From the NCBI RefSeq assembly GCF_000949255.1, contig NZ_JXUW01000015.1:1-64000 (forward strand): 64,000 nucleotides of DNA. Reading direction: 5' to 3'. The notes beneath the pieces were generated by a model. It did not search any database, was not told the DNA's origin, and was given only the letters and a program-made list of their open reading frames with translations. Position numbers and translations under genes: made by a program. Within the stretch, counting starts at the first letter, position 1. Each line of letters opens with the position of its first letter. Positions 53,865 through 63,628 of this stretch are shown here, one piece after another. The stretch is from Ferrimicrobium acidiphilum DSM 19497. Its GTDB lineage: Bacteria; Actinomycetota; Acidimicrobiia; Acidimicrobiales; Acidimicrobiaceae.

Positions 53865-54375
53865 TGCGGCGGTCCAGGGCGCGTGCACCTTTGCATTTCG
53901 GACCACGACCATCGGGGCCTACGAATCATTATGGCCCGAGGCGAAACCACCGATGAGTGACGCACGACCGTCGAGTTAGCGTAGACGTAGCTTCGCCCGT
54001 CATCATAGGTAAGTTCGCTGATTGGATCAAGTGCTAGTCGATGACCTGGGATCCCGGTTGGGTGGCCCCAATGTAAATTCTCAAGGTTGAGAGACGTGTT
54101 TTGCCAGTGTGACTTTGAATGTCGAGGACGATGTTGTGGTTTCTCTATGTTCTTTTGTCGAAGTTCGTTTGGACCTAGTGCGTGGTGGACGTGGGTAGCA
54201 CTCGCGTGGGGTCTGTGATACGGTGGTGGCGGGCGTCGTCTGCCATCGGGGTTACTCGTCGAGGCTCACACCCCCGTGCTCTGGCTTCTTGTTCTCCAGT
54301 GATGACCGGATCTCGGGACTTGATTATCCGTCGGCAATCGCGTTTGAAGATCGATGATTGCTCAATCCTGCGCGT
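53865..54375. other. Gene-free stretch after the importer operon
   Basis: About 510 bases without a supported gene. A plus-strand frame from 54182 has no family signal and overlaps the antitoxin remnant on the other strand. No terminator stem was found within 60 bases of the MalG stop. Confidence 0.4.
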
Positions 54376-54582
54376 TCAGGCGTCGATGCTATTGAGAGAG
54401 TTGGCCGAGTTGTCTTCGAGGTGGGCGATGACGTTGGGAGTCGTAGAATTAGGAGCCTTTACTGCAAATGGGATCCGACGTTCTTCTGCAATGCGAAACA
54501 TGAGTAGATGAACGGTATCGGAGCCTGATAAGTCCATCGCTTCTAGGACCTCGGTAGCGCGTTAGAGATTAGCTGCCCGGAC
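54376..54582 (-). pseudogene. RelB/DinJ-type antitoxin remnant
   Basis: On the minus strand the frame reads RATEVLEAMDLSGSDTVHLL, then MFRIAEERRIPFAVKAPNS and ends at TGA 54376-54378, the core of a RelB/DinJ antitoxin. Immediately before it is TAA (54562-54564), preceded by VRAANL, which would align with the DNA-binding N-terminus. Some residues of the join are lost, so the gene is probably broken. No toxin partner follows on that strand. It lies next to the intact YefM-YoeB pair on the opposite strand. Confidence 0.65.
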
Positions 54583-54724
54583 TGCACCTCGCTCAACATG
54601 GGAGCTACTACGCATCGACATTGTTCGTTTCGATCATCGAGCCGACAGATACAGAATGACTCATCGGCAATCGGAACTGTGTGTATCGACGCAGTTCTGC
54701 AGCCGGCAAGCTCCTCGGCAAGTG

Positions 54725-54740
54725 GTACAATGAATTGTAC
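54725..54740. promoter_or_regulatory. Palindromic operator of the YefM-YoeB pair
   Basis: gtacaat-ga-attgtac is a perfect 7-bp inverted repeat 22 bases before the yefM start. Phd/YefM antitoxins bind TGTACA-like palindromes, so this is the expected autoregulatory operator. Confidence 0.7.
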
Positions 54741-54762
54741 TAACGACGAAGAGAGGGTAATC

Positions 54763-55011
54763 GTGACCATCACCGCCAGCGAGGCCCGCAAGAACCTGTT
54801 TCCGCTCATCGAGCAAGTTAACGATGACCGCCAGCCGATCGAGATCACCTCTCGCCGGGGCGATGCTGTGCTCGTGTCGCGAGCCGACTGGGACGCGCTG
54901 AACGAGACGGCCATGCTGCTGCGAGTGCCTGCCAATGCCCAATGGTTGATCGAGAGCCTGGCCCAAGCTCGCGCCGGTCTACGGGAAGAGCACACCCTCG
55001 ATCGGAGCTAG
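54763..55011 (+). CDS. yefM: YefM/Phd-family antitoxin
   Basis: The 82-residue antitoxin has the Phd/YefM N-terminal DNA-binding fold (VTITASEARKNLFPLIEQVNDDRQPIEITSRRG, DAVLVSRADWDALNETAML) and a tail (NAQWLIESLAQARAGLREE) that wraps the toxin. GTG 54763 follows GAGAGGG and is preferred over longer upstream starts, which run into the operator. It is coupled to the toxin gene, whose GTG directly follows its stop codon. Confidence 0.93.
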   Translation: MTITASEARKNLFPLIEQVNDDRQPIEITSRRGDAVLVSRADWDALNETAMLLRVPANAQWLIESLAQARAGLREEHTLDRS

Positions 55012-55272
55012 GTGCGCCTTGTATTCACTCCTCGCGGATGGAAGGACTACGTTTGGTGGCAGGCAAATGACCGTGCAACCCTGAAGCGGATCAATCGCCT
55101 GATCGACGATGCTCTACGCGATCCGACGACGGGTATTGGCAAGCCGGAGCCGTTGCGCCATCTGCTCGCCGGATGCTGGTCACGGCGGATCGATGAGGAG
55201 CATCGGCTGGTGTATCTCGTAGATGGTGAGGACTTGATTGTTTTACAGGCCCGTTACCACTACGAGGCATAG
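55012..55272 (+). CDS. yoeB: YoeB-type ribosome-dependent mRNA interferase
   Basis: The 86-residue toxin has the YoeB pattern: a basic helix (LKRINRLIDDALRDP), GKPEPLRHLLAGCWSRRIDEEHRLVYLVDG and a C-terminal ARYHY. The catalytic residues of E. coli YoeB (Glu46, Arg65, His83) have counterparts in PEPL, EHRLVY and RYHY. It cleaves mRNA at the ribosomal A site. GTG 55012 follows the antitoxin stop with no gap. Confidence 0.93.
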   Translation: MRLVFTPRGWKDYVWWQANDRATLKRINRLIDDALRDPTTGIGKPEPLRHLLAGCWSRRIDEEHRLVYLVDGEDLIVLQARYHYEA

Positions 55273-55717
55273 AATGCTGAGGAGCGATGTGGATCCCAAA
55301 GCACGACCGCCCCGCCGTATGCTCGCTCGCGGATCCTGCAGAAGTGCAAACAGCTCTTCGATACGGAAGTTCTGTACGCGTCCCACAAGCCGTTCAGCTA
55401 CTGGAATGGCGATCCTGCACCGCGACCGTATGCGAGGATGCGTTGGCGATAGGTCAAATAGGGTACCGACCGGTCGAGTGGCCCTCTATCACCTTCTGCG
55501 CAACGCTCACGTTATCTTGATGAGCAAAACCTCCATGGGGATAGAGAAGTTCAAAGTGACCAAGTCGAGCGATTTAGCTCTCGTGGTACCATCAAGTCAA
55601 CCCAGAAGGAGGTGACCTTTGACCGATATATACACTTCAGGCGATCCTTCCTGCACCCTCCTGGGGGCGGCATACTTCAGCGAGAATGGTCGGCAGGTAT
55701 AGCGAGAATACGCACAA
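55273..55717. other. Gene-free stretch where kdpE would be expected
   Basis: No supported gene. A 27-codon frame at 55619-55702 (TTG, with AGGAGGTGA 5-6 bases upstream) reads TDIYTSGDPSCTLLGAAYF and is not recognised; the ribosome site is strong enough to note. KdpD usually overlaps kdpE at this end, but no response-regulator sequence is present. Confidence 0.4.
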
Positions 55718-58279
55718 CTAAGACCTCGGTTCTGCTACTCGCAGGCTTATGATCATCGTCGTGCCACCTCCGGCAGTGTCGTCGAGCGTGAGTTCACCTC
55801 CCATGGCTTCAATGAACCCTTTGGCCACCGCCAACCCAAGACCTACACCATTGTCGCTATCTTGATGACCGAGCCGTTGGAAGGGCATGAAGATGCGGCT
55901 CCTGTCTACAGCTGCTATGCCTGGCCCTCGGTCGACGATCCGCAGTTCCATCCAGTCATCCGGTTGGTGACCGGCGACGACACGCACCGGGGTATGTTGG
56001 CTCGATGCAGAGAGAGCGTTGGCCAATAAATTGGCGACTGCTCGCTCAAGCAATGGCGGGTCTGCTTGTACTTGAGGCAAAGTTTCAGGTACTTCGAGGT
56101 CGAGCTGGTGATCGCTGGGCGGGAGGGAGATTAAAGCGGCTGAGACGATCTCGTTAAGTGCCACTGGCTGGAGACGAACGATGAGCGCTCCAGTCTGTAT
56201 TCTACTCATGTCTAGTAGGTTGAACACCAAGGCGTTGAGGCGATCGACTTCGGCATCTATCGTTTCGAGAAGAGTCCTAGCGGCTGTCAAGTCCCATGTT
56301 GCGTCGTCCGGGAGGAGGCTCGTTACCGCCACCTTAATGGAAGCGAGCGGTGTTCGAAGATCGTGACTGACGGCGACCAGTAGCGCTGTGCGCACATCAT
56401 TGGCCTTGGCCAGAGCCGCTGCCTCGGCTGCTTGTTCTCGAAGCTGCCGGTTGGCTACAGCAACCGCTATCTGGGTCACGAAGATGCTGAGCATCTCTCG
56501 ATCCTCGGCCCGTAACCGCGCAGAGTCAAGCACCAGCAGCAGGTCGGAGCCTATCGGTATGCTAAGAGTTGCTTCCTTGGGCGAAGAGGGTGGATGTGGT
56601 CCAGTTGCGATTTCTGGAGTCCAACCCTCGTCAACGGCACGTAGAACAGCGACCCCGTCTACTAAGAAGGTGCTGTATATCTCCTCCATCAGGTCTGGCA
56701 AGGGATCGGATAGATTTAAAAGTGCGCTCGAGGTTCGAGCCATCGAGGCCGCCTGGGAGCGAATGCGATGTGCATCAAACGAGCGACGGGCGACGAGGCC
56801 GACCTGGACGATAACAACGCCTGCTATCACAAGGAAGATAGAGAGGGCGATGATGTCCCGAGGATCCGTGATGGCAAGGGCATGGGTTGGTGGACTGAAG
56901 TACCAGTTGAGCAGTAAAAATCCGCCGATCGCGCCGATCACACCAGGGCCGACACCACCTATGCCGGCTCCGGCAATGACTGGTAGAAGATAGACGAGTG
57001 ACACTGTACCGAGGGGTAAATGACCCCGTATGGATGTCAGGCCCAGCGTGACCAACGGAATCGCGACGACAACCACCAACAGTCCAACAATCTGCCGACG
57101 CCAGCTGATGACGCCTAGCTCTCGCCTAAGCCATCCAAGGCCCCACCAATTGGGCCGTCGCTCCCTTCTGGGTACACGATCACTCGGCTGCTCGGGTTTC
57201 AAACGGACAGGTGGGGATATGACATGAACGTCGAGTGCCTCGCCGGATTTAGCGATCACCGAGTTGATCACCGAGCCCGCACTTAGGCGTGCCCATCTGG
57301 ATCGGTGGCTTGTCCCCAACACGATCTGGGTACAATTCTCCGCTCGAGCTACTTGTATTAGCGCTTCTGCGATGTCTGAGCCAAGAATTTCACGATAGAT
57401 TCCGCCGAGCTCAATGACCAGGGAGCGCTGTCGTTCAAGGTCGTCGGGCCTTGACTGAAGGATGCCGTCGCCAGAGCGGATATGGACAGCAATCAGATCA
57501 CCCTTGACACGCTGAGCCATGCGGGCGGCTCGACGGATGAGGTGTTCGCCGTTAGCGCTACCGGTCAACGCAACCAGCACCCTTTCCCGGGTTTCCCAAG
57601 GTCCGTCTATGCCGTGACTATGACGATACTCCTGAATTCGTGCGTCTACGTCATCAGCAACCCACAGTAGAGCCAATTCACGCAGAGCTGCTAGGTTGCC
57701 CACACGAAAGTAATTGGCGAGCGCTATATCAATACGTTCGGGGGGATAGATGTGGCCATGAGCCATCCGCCGACGGATTGCTTCGGGGGTCATATCTACT
57801 AGTTCCACTTGTTCGGAGGCTCGCACAAAGGTATCGGGAACCGTCTCTCGCTGTGGCACTCCGGTGATGGTGGTTACCACGTCATTCAAGGACTCAAGGT
57901 GCTGGATGTTTAGTGTGGAGATCACGGTAATGCCAGCATCGAGCAAGTCCTCGATATCCTGCCACCGCTTTCCATGTACACTTCCCGGCACGTTGGTATG
58001 AGCCAGCTCGTCGACAAGAACCACTGAAGGCCGTCTCTGGATGATGGCCTCAAGATCCATTTCCAGTAGTGTTTGATTTCGGTAGACGAGAACCTTAGGC
58101 GGCACCACTTCGAGATCTCGCAGCTGCTCAGCCGTCTCGCTTCGATCATGCGTCTCCACCCAGCCCACCACGACATCGGTGCCACGACGATGACGACGCC
58201 AGCCCTCGTTTAACATAGCGTACGTCTTCCCAACGCCGGGAGCTACCCCTAGATACACCCGTAGTGACCCTCGTGTCAT
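55718..58279 (-). CDS. kdpD: Potassium/turgor sensor histidine kinase KdpD
   Basis: The 853-residue KdpD has the N-terminal KdpD domain with Walker A GVAPGVGKTYAML and VVVGWVETHDR, a UspA-like domain (about 230-355), four closely spaced membrane helices (about 390-480), a GAF-like linker, the phosphorylated histidine in LLVAVSHDLRTPLAS, and an HATPase domain with NLLANAL, DRGPGI and GVGLGLAVAKG. It senses K+ limitation and phosphorylates KdpE. ATG 58279. It is divergent from the kdpA operon. No kdpE follows within the window. Confidence 0.95.
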   Translation of the reverse strand: MTRGSLRVYLGVAPGVGKTYAMLNEGWRRHRRGTDVVVGWVETHDRSETAEQLRDLEVVPPKVLVYRNQTLLEMDLEAIIQRRPSVVLVDELAHTNVPGSVHGKRWQDIEDLLDAGITVISTLNIQHLESLNDVVTTITGVPQRETVPDTFVRASEQVELVDMTPEAIRRRMAHGHIYPPERIDIALANYFRVGNLAALRELALLWVADDVDARIQEYRHSHGIDGPWETRERVLVALTGSANGEHLIRRAARMAQRVKGDLIAVHIRSGDGILQSRPDDLERQRSLVIELGGIYREILGSDIAEALIQVARAENCTQIVLGTSHRSRWARLSAGSVINSVIAKSGEALDVHVISPPVRLKPEQPSDRVPRRERRPNWWGLGWLRRELGVISWRRQIVGLLVVVVAIPLVTLGLTSIRGHLPLGTVSLVYLLPVIAGAGIGGVGPGVIGAIGGFLLLNWYFSPPTHALAITDPRDIIALSIFLVIAGVVIVQVGLVARRSFDAHRIRSQAASMARTSSALLNLSDPLPDLMEEIYSTFLVDGVAVLRAVDEGWTPEIATGPHPPSSPKEATLSIPIGSDLLLVLDSARLRAEDREMLSIFVTQIAVAVANRQLREQAAEAAALAKANDVRTALLVAVSHDLRTPLASIKVAVTSLLPDDATWDLTAARTLLETIDAEVDRLNALVFNLLDMSRIQTGALIVRLQPVALNEIVSAALISLPPSDHQLDLEVPETLPQVQADPPLLERAVANLLANALSASSQHTPVRVVAGHQPDDWMELRIVDRGPGIAAVDRSRIFMPFQRLGHQDSDNGVGLGLAVAKGFIEAMGGELTLDDTAGGGTTMIISLRVAEPRS

Positions 58280-58313
58280 GACGCCATCATATCTTGGTCA
58301 CCCATAAAAATTG

Positions 58314-58347
58314 CGTCAATATCTGGGAGACTGACGTCAATAACTGG
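58314..58347. promoter_or_regulatory. Direct repeats between kdpD and the kdp operon
   Basis: cgtcaatatctgg (58314-58326) and cgtcaataactgg (58335-58347) are 12/13 identical and start 21 bp apart, two helical turns. OmpR-type regulators such as KdpE bind direct repeats on one DNA face, so this is a candidate site controlling one or both divergent transcripts. Confidence 0.5.
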
Positions 58348-58477
58348 TAAAAAATATTGCTCTAGGCCTATCCGATAAGTTAGAGTTCTCGCTTGTAGTT
58401 CTGTGTAACTAGCGGGCTCTTTCTGCTCGGTGAAGGTGATAAAGAAAGAGACGCAGGACCACAAAAAGGAGTTGACT

Positions 58478-59008
58478 ATGCCAAGTGAACATGGTGACAG
58501 CGAGGATCCTGGAGTGTATGGTGTTAGAAAGCCAGAACGTGTATCCAAGACTTCCCAACTAAACCCGGAGTACATTGTCGAGGGCCAACTCGACATGGTT
58601 GACTCGAGTCATGAGAAAGTTGGTGAGGGCATCGAGTCACTGGATCCCGATGACGGAGAGGTTCCTTTATTTGATGGCGCTTCGCAATTACGCAGCTCCT
58701 TTGGATCGGTAGTACCCGTTAACCCCATAGACCTTCGTCGTGCGTGCGTCATCCGAGGTCGTCCGAGGAGCACAATTCCGGTTAAGGATCTCCAAGGTCC
58801 TTCTATAAGGTCTGAGCGTGATAACAATACTAGCTCGATCTTGCTGGTGAATTCTGTGACTGCACTCGATGCAGTTATTCTGGGTGACGGCACTGCAGGG
58901 ATCCTTAGTGATGGTAGTGCAATACTCAACCCGCGTTATCAGTGTCTTCCTACAGTCTTCAATATACGCGGATTTCGAGGATTGCAAAATGTAAGGAGCA
59001 CAATATGA
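58478..59008 (+). CDS. Unknown soluble protein coupled to kdpA
   Basis: The 176-residue product has no signal or membrane segment. It has an acidic N-terminal half (DSEDPGVYGVRKPERVS, EGIESLDPDDGEVPLFDGAS) and a mixed C-terminal half with possible short repeats (VILGDGTAGILSDGSAIL). Its ATG has AAGGAG 7 bases upstream, and its stop overlaps the kdpA start (ATGA), which supports translation. I recognise no family. In other actinobacterial kdp operons this slot is usually kdpF or a small membrane protein. It may be a Kdp-linked regulator or a degenerating gene. Confidence 0.55.
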   Translation: MPSEHGDSEDPGVYGVRKPERVSKTSQLNPEYIVEGQLDMVDSSHEKVGEGIESLDPDDGEVPLFDGASQLRSSFGSVVPVNPIDLRRACVIRGRPRSTIPVKDLQGPSIRSERDNNTSSILLVNSVTALDAVILGDGTAGILSDGSAILNPRYQCLPTVFNIRGFRGLQNVRSTI

Positions 59009-60723
59009 CCTGGCAAGGTATCCTTCAGATCTTTGTTCTCCTCGCGGTCGTGACGATCGTCGGTTTCTATCTGAGCAAGTATATGTACAACACTCTTGAA
59101 GGTGGCCGTACTTTTATGGACCGCGTTCTCGTCCCTTGCGAACGGGGCGTTTACCGCATTTGTGGGATTGATCCCACTATAGAGATGCGCTGGACTCGCT
59201 ATGTCTTCGTGCTCCTTGCAGTCAACGCTGTGGGCTTTGTCGTCCTAATGGTGCTGCTCGCTCTGCAACCGGTGTTGACTATTTTTAATCCGGCTCATAT
59301 GAAGCAAGTGCCATTCTGGGTGAACCTGAACACCTCGATCAGTTTTATGACCAACACAAATTGGCAGAACTACGGAGGGGAGACAACCCTCAGCTATCTT
59401 TCACAAATGTGGCTTACCGTGCAGCAGTTTCTATCTCCGGTGACCGGCATCTGCCTCTTCTTGGCGGTCGTTCGCGGATTCTCACGACACAACGCCAATA
59501 CGATCGGCAACTTCTGGCGGGACTTCGTCCGCACGTTGCTGTGGGTCGCGATTCCGATTTCGGTGATAGGTGCGATTGTATTATTGGCGCTTGGGAGTCC
59601 CCAGAACTTGAATGCCTATACCGTGGTACATACCCTACAGGGCCACACACAGGTGATCGCGCAGGGCCCAGTAGCTTCGATGACTTCGATAATGCAATTT
59701 GGTGATAATGGTGGGGGCTTTTTTAACATGAACTCGGCTCAGCCCTTTGCTGGGCCCAATGCGGCTTCAATTTTCTTCCAACTTATCTTGGGATTCAGCG
59801 TGCCAGTGGCGTGCATCTTCCTCTTCGGAAAGATGGTAAAGAACCTGCGTCAAGCACGTCCGATATTCGCGTCCATGGCGATCCTGTTTGTGATAGGTGC
59901 CCTCGTCATGTATCACTTTGAAGCCGTGGGAAATCCCGCACTGGTCGCACACGGGATTCACCTCGCATCTAGTCACAACCTCGAGGGCAAGGACAGCCGA
60001 TTTGGGACCGCAACAAGTACCCTTTTCAATAATTCGACGACTGCTGTCTCTTGGGGATCGGTAATTGCCTCGAATGATAGCATGACGCCCATTGGTGGCA
60101 TGATACCGCTGTTCAACATCATGACTGGCGAGGTGATCTTCGGCTCGTGGGGAGTGGGAATGATAGGCATGATTGCCTATGCAGTACTTGCACTATTCCT
60201 CGCGGGGCTGATGGTTGGCCGGACACCGGAGTATCTGGGCAAGAAGATCGAGTCATTTGAGGTAAAGATGGCGGTGCTGTCGATGATAGTGCCAAGTCTC
60301 GTGATCCTAGTGCTTGCTGCATTTTCTGTAGTGCTTAAAGCGGGGACGTCGGGTATATTTAACCCGGGCCCACATGGACTCACCGAGGTGCTATATGCCT
60401 TCTCCTCCGGGGTTGGTAACAATGGGTCGGCTTTTGGGGGTCTCAATGCGGCATCCCCCTGGTATTCGGCAACGGTTGGCATTGCTATGCTGCTGGGCCG
60501 CTTTGCGATGTATATTCCCCTTGTTGCCATGGGCGCCTCTCTGGCGAAAAAGCAGCGTATCCCTGAGAGCGCCGGCACTTTTCCGACTCATGGCCCACTG
60601 TTTGCCGGATTGTTAACTGGCACGGTAGTCATCGTGGGTGCTCTGATTTTCTTCCCTTCACTGGCATTAGGTCCATTCGCCGAGCAGTTCGCGGCGCATG
60701 CCGGAAAGCTCTTTGGTGGGTGA
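59005..60723 (+). CDS. kdpA: K+-transporting ATPase subunit A
   Basis: The 572-residue KdpA resembles a K+ channel of the SKT superfamily with four repeats and about ten membrane helices. Selectivity-loop segments appear at TSISFMTNTNWQNYGGE, FGDNGGGFFNMNSAQPF, STTAVSWGSVIASNDSMTPIGG and FSSGVGNNGSAFGGLN. ATG 59005 (MTWQGILQIF) has AAGGAG 7 bases upstream and overlaps the previous gene by 4 nt. It binds and passes K+ to the KdpB pump. Confidence 0.95.
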   Translation: MTWQGILQIFVLLAVVTIVGFYLSKYMYNTLEGGRTFMDRVLVPCERGVYRICGIDPTIEMRWTRYVFVLLAVNAVGFVVLMVLLALQPVLTIFNPAHMKQVPFWVNLNTSISFMTNTNWQNYGGETTLSYLSQMWLTVQQFLSPVTGICLFLAVVRGFSRHNANTIGNFWRDFVRTLLWVAIPISVIGAIVLLALGSPQNLNAYTVVHTLQGHTQVIAQGPVASMTSIMQFGDNGGGFFNMNSAQPFAGPNAASIFFQLILGFSVPVACIFLFGKMVKNLRQARPIFASMAILFVIGALVMYHFEAVGNPALVAHGIHLASSHNLEGKDSRFGTATSTLFNNSTTAVSWGSVIASNDSMTPIGGMIPLFNIMTGEVIFGSWGVGMIGMIAYAVLALFLAGLMVGRTPEYLGKKIESFEVKMAVLSMIVPSLVILVLAAFSVVLKAGTSGIFNPGPHGLTEVLYAFSSGVGNNGSAFGGLNAASPWYSATVGIAMLLGRFAMYIPLVAMGASLAKKQRIPESAGTFPTHGPLFAGLLTGTVVIVGALIFFPSLALGPFAEQFAAHAGKLFGG

Positions 60724-60769
60724 GTGTGATGATACGTATGGATACTGGGATTTTAGGGAGGTATGGTAA

Positions 60770-62920
60770 ATGAGCGAGTTGGATCCGAAGGGCGGTGCTG
60801 GACCAGATAACACCGTGCTCGACACTCACGGCAATGACGATATCGGGAGTGCTAGCGGTGCTGGTGCAGTAAGTCCCCGAGGACGTCGCCGAGCAATGAG
60901 CATGTGGGATCGAGAGCTAGTGAGTCGGAGCCTTCGTGTGTCATTGCGCAAGCTGGACCCAAGGGCATTGGCGCACAACCCGGTGATGTTCGTCGTAGAG
61001 ATCGGCTCAGTTTTCACAACTATTGATGCCATTCGCTACCTAATTTCCGGACGCTTCGGCATGTTTTCCTTTATCGGCCAAATCACCATATGGTTGTGGC
61101 TTACGGTGCTCTTTGCTAACTTCGCCGAAGCCATGGCTGAAGGTCGGGGCCAGGCGCATGCCGATGAGCTGCGTCGGACGCGTAGCGAGACCGAGGCGCG
61201 CAGAGTGACCGCAACTGGGATCGAGGTGGTGCCTGCGACGTCGCTAGTCCCAGGTGATATAGTCGTCGTTTCAGCGGGCGAGGTTATCCCAGGTGACGGA
61301 GAGATCATAGAGGGTATAGCTTCTGTAGATGAATCGGCAATTACCGGCGAGTCGGCTCCGGTAATTAGAGAGTCTGGCGGCGATCGCAGCGCAGTCACTG
61401 GTGGCACCACTGTCCTCTCCGATGAGATTAGGGTGCGGATCACTGCTGGACGCGGTGAGTCGTTTCTCGACCGAATGATCGCCCTTATTGAAGCTGGTGT
61501 TCGTCAGAAAACTCCTAACGAGATCGCACTAGCACTACTTTTAGCTGGTCTTACATTGATCTTTCTAGTTGTGGTTGTCACCTTGGCGCCTTTCTCTGTG
61601 TATTCGCGGGCTGTGGTTTCGGTGACGGTGTTGATCGCCTTGCTGGTAGCACTGATACCCACCACAATTGGGGGATTACTTTCTGCGATTGGAATCTCGG
61701 GTATGAACCGCCTTCTTGAGCACAACGTTCTCGCACTTTCCGGACGGGCAGTAGAGGCTGCTGGTGATGTCAATGTGATCATGCTCGATAAGACGGGAAC
61801 TCTTACTATGGGTAGCCGCCAAGCGACTTCTTTCGTGCCGTCGCCAGGTGTTGATGAGCGTCGGCTGGCCGAAGCTGCTCAGCTTTCATCACTCGCCGAC
61901 GAGACTCCCGAAGGACGCTCTATAGTCGCTCTTGCAAATGAGAAGTTTGGGATTCAAACCCCGAACCTTGATAGCAATGACGTCGTGTTTGTGCCATTCA
62001 CGGCTCAAACGCGCATGAGTGGGGTCGATCTTGACGGTCGACGAATCCGTAAAGGGGCAACCGAATCCGTGGCCCGCTGGGCCGAAGTGGAGCTAGATCC
62101 ACAAACCATCGCTGCTATCGAGCGAATCGCCAGAGAGGGTAGCACCCCGCTCTTGGTGGCGGAGGACCATCAAATTTTGGGTGCCGTGGAGCTAAAGGAC
62201 GTGGTAAAGGAAGGTATCAAAGAGCGCCTGGCTTCGCTTCGTGCGGCCGGGATCAAGACCGTTATGATCACGGGTGACAATCCCGTCACTGCCGAGGCAA
62301 TCGCTCACGAGGTAGGTGTGGACGACTTCCTTGCCGAAGCAACCCCAGAGCGCAAGATGGACTATGTCAAGTCTGTTCGGACCGAGGGTTATATGGTCGG
62401 GATGGTCGGCGACGGCACAAATGACGCTCCCGCACTAGCAGTAGCGGATGTGGCAGTTGCAATGAACACCGGGACCATGGCAGCGCGTGAAGCTGGCAAT
62501 ATGATTGATTTAGACTCAAACCCTACCAAGTTGATTGATATAGTCGAGGTCGGTAAACAGATTCTGATTACTCGCGGTGCGCTCACCACGTTCTCGGTGG
62601 TTAACGATGTCGCTAAGTATTTCGCTATCATTCCGGCGATGTTCGTTGTGGCCTTCCCGGGGCTGAATGCGCTAAATGTTATGCGCCTGACTTCGCCAGA
62701 TACAGCAATTTTGTCGGCCATCATCTTTAATGCCTTGATTATTCCGGCCCTCATTCCCTTGGCTCTCAGAGGGGTGCGGTATACCGCCACTAGTGCGGCA
62801 AGTATCCTACGCAAGAATCTGTTAATTTATGGCCTCGGTGGCCTTATTGTGCCCTTTGCCGGTATCAAGGTAATCGACATGATCGTCACAGCCCTGCATC
62901 TGGTGTCCACGGCACGATGA
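60770..62920 (+). CDS. kdpB: K+-transporting ATPase subunit B (P-type ATPase)
   Basis: The 716-residue P-type ATPase has an N-terminal extension of about 40 Gly/Asp/Arg-rich residues, then [24 protein letters not shown] in the actuator domain ([12 protein letters not shown]), the phosphorylated Asp in [28 protein letters not shown] and [19 protein letters not shown]. It hydrolyses ATP to drive uptake through KdpA. ATG 60770 follows GGGAGG. It lies 46 bases after kdpA. Confidence 0.96.
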   Translation: MSELDPKGGAGPDNTVLDTHGNDDIGSASGAGAVSPRGRRRAMSMWDRELVSRSLRVSLRKLDPRALAHNPVMFVVEIGSVFTTIDAIRYLISGRFGMFSFIGQITIWLWLTVLFANFAEAMAEGRGQAHADELRRTRSETEARRVTATGIEVVPATSLVPGDIVVVSAGEVIPGDGEIIEGIASVDESAITGESAPVIRESGGDRSAVTGGTTVLSDEIRVRITAGRGESFLDRMIALIEAGVRQKTPNEIALALLLAGLTLIFLVVVVTLAPFSVYSRAVVSVTVLIALLVALIPTTIGGLLSAIGISGMNRLLEHNVLALSGRAVEAAGDVNVIMLDKTGTLTMGSRQATSFVPSPGVDERRLAEAAQLSSLADETPEGRSIVALANEKFGIQTPNLDSNDVVFVPFTAQTRMSGVDLDGRRIRKGATESVARWAEVELDPQTIAAIERIAREGSTPLLVAEDHQILGAVELKDVVKEGIKERLASLRAAGIKTVMITGDNPVTAEAIAHEVGVDDFLAEATPERKMDYVKSVRTEGYMVGMVGDGTNDAPALAVADVAVAMNTGTMAAREAGNMIDLDSNPTKLIDIVEVGKQILITRGALTTFSVVNDVAKYFAIIPAMFVVAFPGLNALNVMRLTSPDTAILSAIIFNALIIPALIPLALRGVRYTATSAASILRKNLLIYGLGGLIVPFAGIKVIDMIVTALHLVSTAR

Positions 62921-62992
62921 GCGTCTTCGGCTTATGGGTGAATACCAATCGGTCTACCGTTTTGAAGAACACGAATGAGAGAGGAGTGATTT

Positions 62993-63571
62993 ATGAATGT
63001 TAAAGTAATCTGGAGCGCTTTACGTTTGATATTGTTATCCGTAATAGTTCTTGGTCTTGGTTATAACCTGGCCATAGTAGGTATTGGACAAGTGGTCTTT
63101 CCGAACCAGGCAAATGGGAGCCTGATCAAGCATAATGGTCGGGTCGTCGGATCTCGATTGATCGGTCAACAGTTCAGTTATGCCCGCTTCTTCGAAGGTA
63201 GACCAAGTGCCACGTCCCCACCCTATAATGCAGCAGCATCGGCGGCAAGCAACTTCGGGCCGACCAACCCGGCTCTGCTCAAGGAGATTCGTACCAACCT
63301 GGCGGCTGTGTTGAAGGCTAACCCAGGCGTGAAGGCTAGTCAGGTACCGCCGAGCCTTGTGGAAAGCTCTGCTAGCGGTCTTGACCCAGATATCTCTCCT
63401 GCGGCGGCTTACCTCCAAGTTCCTCGGGTTGCTAGGGCTAACCATCTGTCCGCAAGTGCAGTGCACAATTTGGTCGCGAGCCATATCAAGGGGCGCTTCC
63501 TAGGAATTTATGGCGCTCCATATGTGAATGTTCTTGAGCTGAATCTAGCACTTTTAAAGCTCGCGAAATGA
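62993..63571 (+). CDS. kdpC: K+-transporting ATPase subunit C
   Basis: The 192-residue KdpC has a single N-terminal membrane helix, then the conserved FPNQANGSLI, GSRLIGQQFSYARFFEGRPSA, NFGPTNPALL and SASGLDPDISPAAAYLQVPRVARA. It is thought to support nucleotide affinity or coupling of the complex. ATG 62993 has GAGGAG at 62981-62986. Confidence 0.95.
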   Translation: MNVKVIWSALRLILLSVIVLGLGYNLAIVGIGQVVFPNQANGSLIKHNGRVVGSRLIGQQFSYARFFEGRPSATSPPYNAAASAASNFGPTNPALLKEIRTNLAAVLKANPGVKASQVPPSLVESSASGLDPDISPAAAYLQVPRVARANHLSASAVHNLVASHIKGRFLGIYGAPYVNVLELNLALLKLAK

Positions 63572-63628
63572 TGGCGATAATCCACCTCAATTAAGAAGAT
63601 CGGATTAATATAATTGCAAGGAGATCAA

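Noticed and set aside
54182-54511. 109-residue plus-strand frame
   Set aside because: It is antisense to the recognisable RelB remnant and has no domain of its own.
55273-55615. Plus-strand frames between yoeB and kdpD (e.g. 55238-55615)
   Set aside because: They have no family signal, overlap the toxin gene end and show no suitable start site; likely chance open frames.
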